This document shows positions 59,940 to 64,000 of a stretch of 64,000 bases of DNA, piece by piece (the first letter of the stretch is position 1; every line of letters begins with the position of its first letter). Under the pieces are notes generated by a model. It did no database searches and was not told the DNA's origin. It saw nothing but the letters and a program-made list of their open reading frames with translations. The stretch is from Desulfobaccales bacterium (lineage in GTDB: Bacteria > Desulfobacterota > Desulfobaccia > Desulfobaccales > 0-14-0-80-60-11). The stretch spans positions 62,001-126,000 of the forward strand of contig JBBFLF010000003.1 of assembly GCA_037481655.1 (NCBI GenBank), read 5' to 3'. The translations under genes and the position numbers were made by a program.

Positions 59940-60968
59940 ATGCACCCGCCACTCGACCCCACTGACTACACCCTGCCGGAACTGGAGGAGATGCTGGCCC
60001 ACTGGGGTCACCCGCGCTTTCGGGCCCGCCAGCTCCTCAAGTGGGTCTATAAAGGCACCACCGATTGGGCCCTCATGACCGACCTGGCCAAGGGCCTCCG
60101 GCAGGAGCTGGCGGAACAGCTCACCCTCACCGGCCCCGCCCTGGAACTGGTCCAGGAGTCCCACGACGGCACCCGCAAATTCCGCTGGCGCCTCCTGGAC
60201 GGCGAGGCCATCGAATCCGTCCTCATCCCCGAAGGCGATCACTATACCCTGTGCCTCTCTTCCCAGGCCGGTTGCGCCATGGGTTGCCGCTTCTGCCTCA
60301 CCGCCCTGGGGGGCTTCCGGCGGAACCTCACCCCCGGGGAGGTCGTCCGCCAGGTGCTGGCGGTGCGCACCCAGCTCTCCGGGGACCTCCCCCTCACCAA
60401 CCTGGTGTTCATGGGCATGGGAGAACCTCTGGCCAATTTCGCCGCGGTGGTCAAGGCCATCCGCATCCTCCAGGCGCCCTGGGGGCTCAACTTCTCCCGC
60501 CGCCGGGTGACGGTCTCCACCGTGGGGCTGGCCCCCCTGATCCCCCGCCTGGGGGAGGAGGTGCCGGTGAACCTCACCGTCTCCTTAAACGCGGTGGACG
60601 ACGCCACCCGAAGCGCCCTGATGCCGGTGAACGACCGCTATCCGTTGAAGGAAGTGCTGGCGGCCTGCCGCCGCTTCCCCTTGCCGCCGCATCGGCGCAT
60701 CACCTTCGCCTACGTGCTCCTGCACGGGGTCAACGATTCTCCCGCCGAGGCCCGGGAGCTGGTGCGGCTGCTCAAGGGCTTTCGGGCCAAGGTCAACCTC
60801 ATCCCCTTCAACCCGCACCCCCGACTCCCCTTTGAAGCCCCCCGGCCGGAGCGGGTGGCGGCCTTTCAGGAGATCATCCACCGGGCCCATCTGCCCGTTT
60901 TCATCCGGGAGAGCCGGGGCGCAGACATCGCCGCGGCCTGCGGCCAGCTGGCGGTGGAGCCGGTGTGA
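59940..60968 (+). CDS. rlmN: Dual-specificity 23S rRNA (A2503) and tRNA (A37) methyltransferase, radical SAM
   Basis: 342 aa, usual length. The radical-SAM cluster lies in GCAMGCRFCLTALGG (CxxxCxxC). YTLPELEEMLAHWGHPRFRARQLLKWVY at the N-terminus, GEPLANFAAVVKAIRIL, the C-terminal NLIPFNPHPRLPFEAP and VFIRESRGADIAAACGQL (with the second methyl-carrying Cys) are characteristic. It methylates C2 of adenine 2503 of 23S rRNA. 71 bases separate it from the dksA-like gene. Confidence 0.96.
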   Translation: MHPPLDPTDYTLPELEEMLAHWGHPRFRARQLLKWVYKGTTDWALMTDLAKGLRQELAEQLTLTGPALELVQESHDGTRKFRWRLLDGEAIESVLIPEGDHYTLCLSSQAGCAMGCRFCLTALGGFRRNLTPGEVVRQVLAVRTQLSGDLPLTNLVFMGMGEPLANFAAVVKAIRILQAPWGLNFSRRRVTVSTVGLAPLIPRLGEEVPVNLTVSLNAVDDATRSALMPVNDRYPLKEVLAACRRFPLPPHRRITFAYVLLHGVNDSPAEARELVRLLKGFRAKVNLIPFNPHPRLPFEAPRPERVAAFQEIIHRAHLPVFIRESRGADIAAACGQLAVEPV

Positions 60969-61121
60969 GAAGAGGCGTGGGGTCGCATACCACGTCTGCC
61001 CTTTCCCCTTGGCATTCCTGGCGGAAGCAGGTATGTAGAGACAAGCGGCTGTTGGAGGAATGAAAGGGCCAGGGGCTGACACCCGGCCCCACCGGAGAAA
61101 GATTTCCCAAGGAGACGCACA

Positions 61122-61778
61122 ATGCCGGTCAAGGATTGGATGAGCAGAAAGCTGATCGTCGTGGATGCCGAGGCCTCCATCATGCAGGCCTCCAAGCTCA
61201 TGAAGCAGCATGGCATTCAACACCTGCCGGTCCTGAAGGACGGACGCCTGGCCGGCATCATCTCCGACCGGGACCTCAAGGAGGCCTCCCCCTCCAAGGC
61301 CACCGCCCTGGACATCCATGAGCTCTATTACCTGTTGGACACCATCCCGGTGAAGACGGTGATGCCCCGCCAGCTCTACACCATCAGCCCCCAGGCCACC
61401 CTGGAGAAGGCCGCCGCGGTGATGCTGAAACACAACATCTCCGCCCTGCCGGTGGTGGACGACCAGGGGCATCTGGAGGGCATCATCACCAAAGGCGACA
61501 TCTTCCGGGCCTTCGTGGCCATCAGCGGCATCAACCAGGCGGAGCTGGCCATGGGCTTCGCCCTGGAGGACCGCCCCGGCTCCATCAAGGAGGTCACGGA
61601 CGTCATCCGGGCCCACGGCGGCCGCATCGCCAGCATCCTCACCGGCTACGAGAACGCCCCGGAGGGCTGGCGCTTCGTCTTCATCCGGGCCCGGGACATC
61701 AACGACGAAGCCGCCCTGGAAGCCGAACTCCGGGAGCGCTTCAAGGTTATCTACTTCCTGCACGACAAGGTGGACTGA
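61122..61778 (+). CDS. CBS-pair and ACT-domain protein (AcuB-like)
   Basis: 218 aa. Two CBS motifs (residues about 4-60 and 75-130: MQASKLMKQHGIQHLPVLKDGRLAGIISDRDL and LEKAAAVMLKHNISALPVVDDQGHLEGIITKGD) are followed by an ACT domain (ALEDRPGSIKEVTDVIRAHGGRIASIL). Such proteins sense adenine nucleotides or small ligands; AcuB-type proteins are named from acetoin use. AAGGAGA lies before the ATG. It precedes the malic-enzyme gene by 168 bases, with palindromic repeat copy B in between. Confidence 0.88.
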   Translation: MPVKDWMSRKLIVVDAEASIMQASKLMKQHGIQHLPVLKDGRLAGIISDRDLKEASPSKATALDIHELYYLLDTIPVKTVMPRQLYTISPQATLEKAAAVMLKHNISALPVVDDQGHLEGIITKGDIFRAFVAISGINQAELAMGFALEDRPGSIKEVTDVIRAHGGRIASILTGYENAPEGWRFVFIRARDINDEAALEAELRERFKVIYFLHDKVD

Positions 61779-61793
61779 GGGCCTGCAGAGAGA

Positions 61794-61880
61794 TTTTGGG
61801 AGAGGGGGCCAGGGATCAACGACCCCTGCCCCCTCTCCCAAACCCACTCCCCCAACCCCTTGTAGGGGTTAAAAGGGGAG
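61794..61880 (-). repeat. Palindromic interspersed repeat, copy B (inverted)
   Basis: The reverse complement of this segment closely matches the repeat at 53201-53285: the same two hairpins, with substitutions mostly compensatory or in loops (for example TCGTTGA versus TCCACGA in the apex). It lies between the CBS-ACT gene and the malic-enzyme gene. Confidence 0.8.
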
Positions 61881-61946
61881 GTAAATGCGAGGGCTACTCA
61901 ACCCCCCGGCCCTCACTCACCCACAATATCGGGACCTGACACGCTT

Positions 61947-64000
61947 ATGACCATGGAATCCGATGCTCTGGCTTATCGGCGGCGTTACCGCGGTCTCATC
62001 GGGGTGAAAAGCAAGATGCCCATCCGGGACCGCTCGGTCTTAAGCCGCATCTACACCCCCGGGGTGGGCGCGGTGTGCCGGGAGATTGATAAAGACCCCC
62101 TGACCTCCTACCAGCTCACCTGCCGGGGCAACTCCATCGCCCTCATCTCCGATGGCAGCGCCACTTACGAATTCGGCAACGTGGGCGCCTTGGCGGTCCT
62201 CCCCAAGCTGGAGGCCAAAAGCGTTCTGTTCAAGACCTTCGCCAACGTGGACGCGGTGCCCATCGCCCTGAACACCCAGGACCCGTACGAGATCATCGAG
62301 ATCCTGCGCTGCCTGGCCCCCACCTTCGGGGGCCTGTGCCTGGAGAGCATCGCCGCGCCCAAGTGCTTCACGGTGGAAAACCGCATCCGCCGGGCCGTCC
62401 GGGTGTCGGTCCTGCACCATGAGTTCCACGCCGCCGGCATCATCGTGCTGGCCGCCCTGTGGAACGCCCTCAAGGTGGTGGGGAAAAGGGTGGAGGAGGT
62501 GCGCATCGTCATCGCCGGCGCCGGCGCCTCCGGCATCGGCGTGGCCCAGGGACTCCTGGTCTCCGGGGTGGACAACATCGTGCTCTGCGACCGTTACGGC
62601 GCCATCCACACCTACCGCACCGAGGGCATGAACTTCGCCAAAAGCGAGATCTCCCGCCTGGTGCGGCCCCGGCACCTGAAAGGCCCCTTGTCCGAAGTCA
62701 TCAAGGGCGCGGACGTCTTCATCGGTCTGTCCACCAAAAACATCCTCACCCGGGAGATGGTGGCTTCCATGGCGCCGGACCCCATCGTCTTCGCCTTGGC
62801 CCTGCCGGAGCCGGAGATCAGCGAGGCCGAGGCCAAGGCCGGCGGCGCCGCGGTGGTGGCCACCGGGCTGGCGGAAAGCGAAAACCAGATCCGCTCCTCC
62901 CTGGTCACCCCCGGCATCTTCCGGGGCTGCCTGGACGTGGGCGCGGAGCGCTTCAACATTGAGATGTACCTGGCCGCGGCCCGGGCCTTGGCGGGCATGA
63001 TTCCGGAAGAAAAGCTCTCGGCCACCAACATCATCCCCCGGCAGATGGACTGGCACATCTCCCCGGTGGTAGCCGAAGCGGTGGCCCGGGCGGCTCAGGC
63101 CTCGGGAGTGGCCAAGATCGGCCCCGAGGTCATGCCCCCGGAGCGGGTATATGAGCGCACCGAGCGCTACATCTACGAAGGCGAGCTGGCTTGGCTCCCC
63201 CAGGAGGGCCAGGATTACGGCCAGCTCTCCATCGAGGAGGAGGCCCTGGAAGTGCACCGCCGCTACCAGGGGGTGATCCAGGTGTATGCCAAGGTGCCCA
63301 TCAAGGATGAGGTCATCTACGGGCGTTTATATGCTCCTCCGGCGGTGGCCGAGGTGGTCCAGAAGATCCTGGCCGACCCCATGGCGGCCTACGATTTCAC
63401 CGCCAAAAGCAACCTGGTGGCCATCGTCAGCGACGGCAGCGCGGTCCTGGGTCTGGGCAACCTGGGCCCCCGGGCGGCCCTGCCGGTGATGGAAGGCAAA
63501 GCGGTGCTCTTCAAGACCTTTGGCGGGGTGGAGGCCTTTCCCTTGTGCGTCGGCACCCAGGAACCGGATCTCCTGGTCCGGCTGGTGGAAGTCATCGCTC
63601 CGGCCTTCGGTGGCATCAACCTGGAGGACATCTCCAGCCCCCGCTGCTTCGACATCGAACGCCGCCTCCGGGAGAGCCTGGACATCCCCGTCTTTCACGA
63701 CGACCAGCACGGCACCGCCATCGTCACCCTGGCGGGGCTGATCAACGCCCTGAAGCTGGTGGACCGCCGGCTCGAGGAGGTGAAGATCGTCTTCAACGGC
63801 GCCGGGGCCAGCGCCATTGCCACCGCCCGCCTGCTCATGAAGGCCGGGGCGCAGAATATCATCGTCTGCGACACCAAGGGCGCCATCTACCGGGGCCGGG
63901 GAGTGGGCATGAACGCCATCAAAGAGGAGCTGGCCGCCCTCACCAACCCGGAGCGCCTGAAAGGCTCCCTGGCCGACGTCCTTGCGGGGGCCGAGGTCTT
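61947..64000 (+). CDS. Tandem-duplicated malic enzyme-like protein (3' end cut by window edge)
   Basis: The frame is open for 684 codons from ATG 61947 to the edge and contains two malic-enzyme units in tandem. Unit 1 (residues about 10-410) has IYTPGVGAVCREI, SDGSATYEFGNVGALAVLP, the Lys of EAKSVLFK and a Rossmann GAGASGIG. Its metal-binding segments are altered (LESIAAP for the usual LEDI, VLHHEFHAAG for FHDDQHGTA). Unit 2 (from about residue 430) keeps LEDISSPRCF and VFHDDQHGTAIV and the Rossmann NGAGASAIA, but its Tyr segment reads LYAPPAV instead of YTPGV. Malic enzymes oxidatively decarboxylate malate to pyruvate with NAD(P)+. Unit 1 is probably a regulatory or structural pseudo-domain. 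Confidence 0.85.
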   Translation, partial: MTMESDALAYRRRYRGLIGVKSKMPIRDRSVLSRIYTPGVGAVCREIDKDPLTSYQLTCRGNSIALISDGSATYEFGNVGALAVLPKLEAKSVLFKTFANVDAVPIALNTQDPYEIIEILRCLAPTFGGLCLESIAAPKCFTVENRIRRAVRVSVLHHEFHAAGIIVLAALWNALKVVGKRVEEVRIVIAGAGASGIGVAQGLLVSGVDNIVLCDRYGAIHTYRTEGMNFAKSEISRLVRPRHLKGPLSEVIKGADVFIGLSTKNILTREMVASMAPDPIVFALALPEPEISEAEAKAGGAAVVATGLAESENQIRSSLVTPGIFRGCLDVGAERFNIEMYLAAARALAGMIPEEKLSATNIIPRQMDWHISPVVAEAVARAAQASGVAKIGPEVMPPERVYERTERYIYEGELAWLPQEGQDYGQLSIEEEALEVHRRYQGVIQVYAKVPIKDEVIYGRLYAPPAVAEVVQKILADPMAAYDFTAKSNLVAIVSDGSAVLGLGNLGPRAALPVMEGKAVLFKTFGGVEAFPLCVGTQEPDLLVRLVEVIAPAFGGINLEDISSPRCFDIERRLRESLDIPVFHDDQHGTAIVTLAGLINALKLVDRRLEEVKIVFNGAGASAIATARLLMKAGAQNIIVCDTKGAIYRGRGVGMNAIKEELAALTNPERLKGSLADVLAGAEV

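Overview
The window is a GC-rich bacterial chromosome segment. Two gene groups suggest a Desulfobacterota (former deltaproteobacterial) anaerobe: a bacterial-type complex I operon with a fused nuoEF, and the order tig-clpP-clpX-lon. FmdB, UPF0182, SHOCT and Slp family proteins fit the same picture. This placement is an inference from gene content; no rRNA or other decisive marker is present.

Layout. Positions 1-6.8 kb carry a minus-strand complex I operon in the order nuoEF-A-B-C-D-G, with nuoG running off the left edge. From 6.9 to 18.4 kb are mostly single housekeeping or uncharacterised genes: a DUF218 protein, a KptA-like protein lacking key residues, FmdB, an amidohydrolase broken by a homopolymer frameshift, a CDP-alcohol phosphatidyltransferase fusion, an Slp lipoprotein, a TrmJ-like methyltransferase, an AAA ATPase, a DUF2156 protein and a tRNA-Ser. 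At 18.97-21.75 kb there is a compact three-gene plus-strand operon: a probable bacterial gasdermin, a clostripain-type (C11) caspase-like protease and a multi-pass DUF4203 membrane protein. It reads as a regulated cell-death or anti-phage module and is the most notable system in the window. UPF0182, a Ca2+-type P-ATPase with an internal triplication, and a zinc-ribbon/TPR protein follow on the minus strand.

From 29,155 to 46,580 lies an integrated element of about 17.4 kb in the 3' end of tRNA-Asp(GTC). It is bounded by perfect 30-bp direct repeats. It holds a tyrosine integrase, a 5'-truncated hsdM, a split hsdS, a Panacea-type antitoxin with an unknown partner, a lysis cassette (holin-like, GH19 endolysin with SH3), a phage-borne S-adenosylmethionine decarboxylase homologue, and very large polyvalent virion-type proteins (858 aa and about 2,237 aa). 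No capsid, portal, tail or terminase gene was recognised, so it is a prophage remnant or a satellite-like element. The AT-richer 30.3-34.5 kb part looks like a separate acquisition.

Right of the tRNA is a tandem-repeat block, then the proteostasis cluster tig-clpP-clpX-lon (minus), tRNA-Leu, an M18 aminopeptidase, a SHOCT protein and a DUF3426-like zinc-ribbon protein. An operon of a small protein, a DnaJ-like chaperone, moaC and dksA/traR follows, with rlmN, a CBS-ACT protein and the start of a tandem-duplicated malic enzyme whose first half has lost its metal-site motifs. A palindromic repeat of about 85 bp occurs twice in opposite orientation (53.2 and 61.8 kb).
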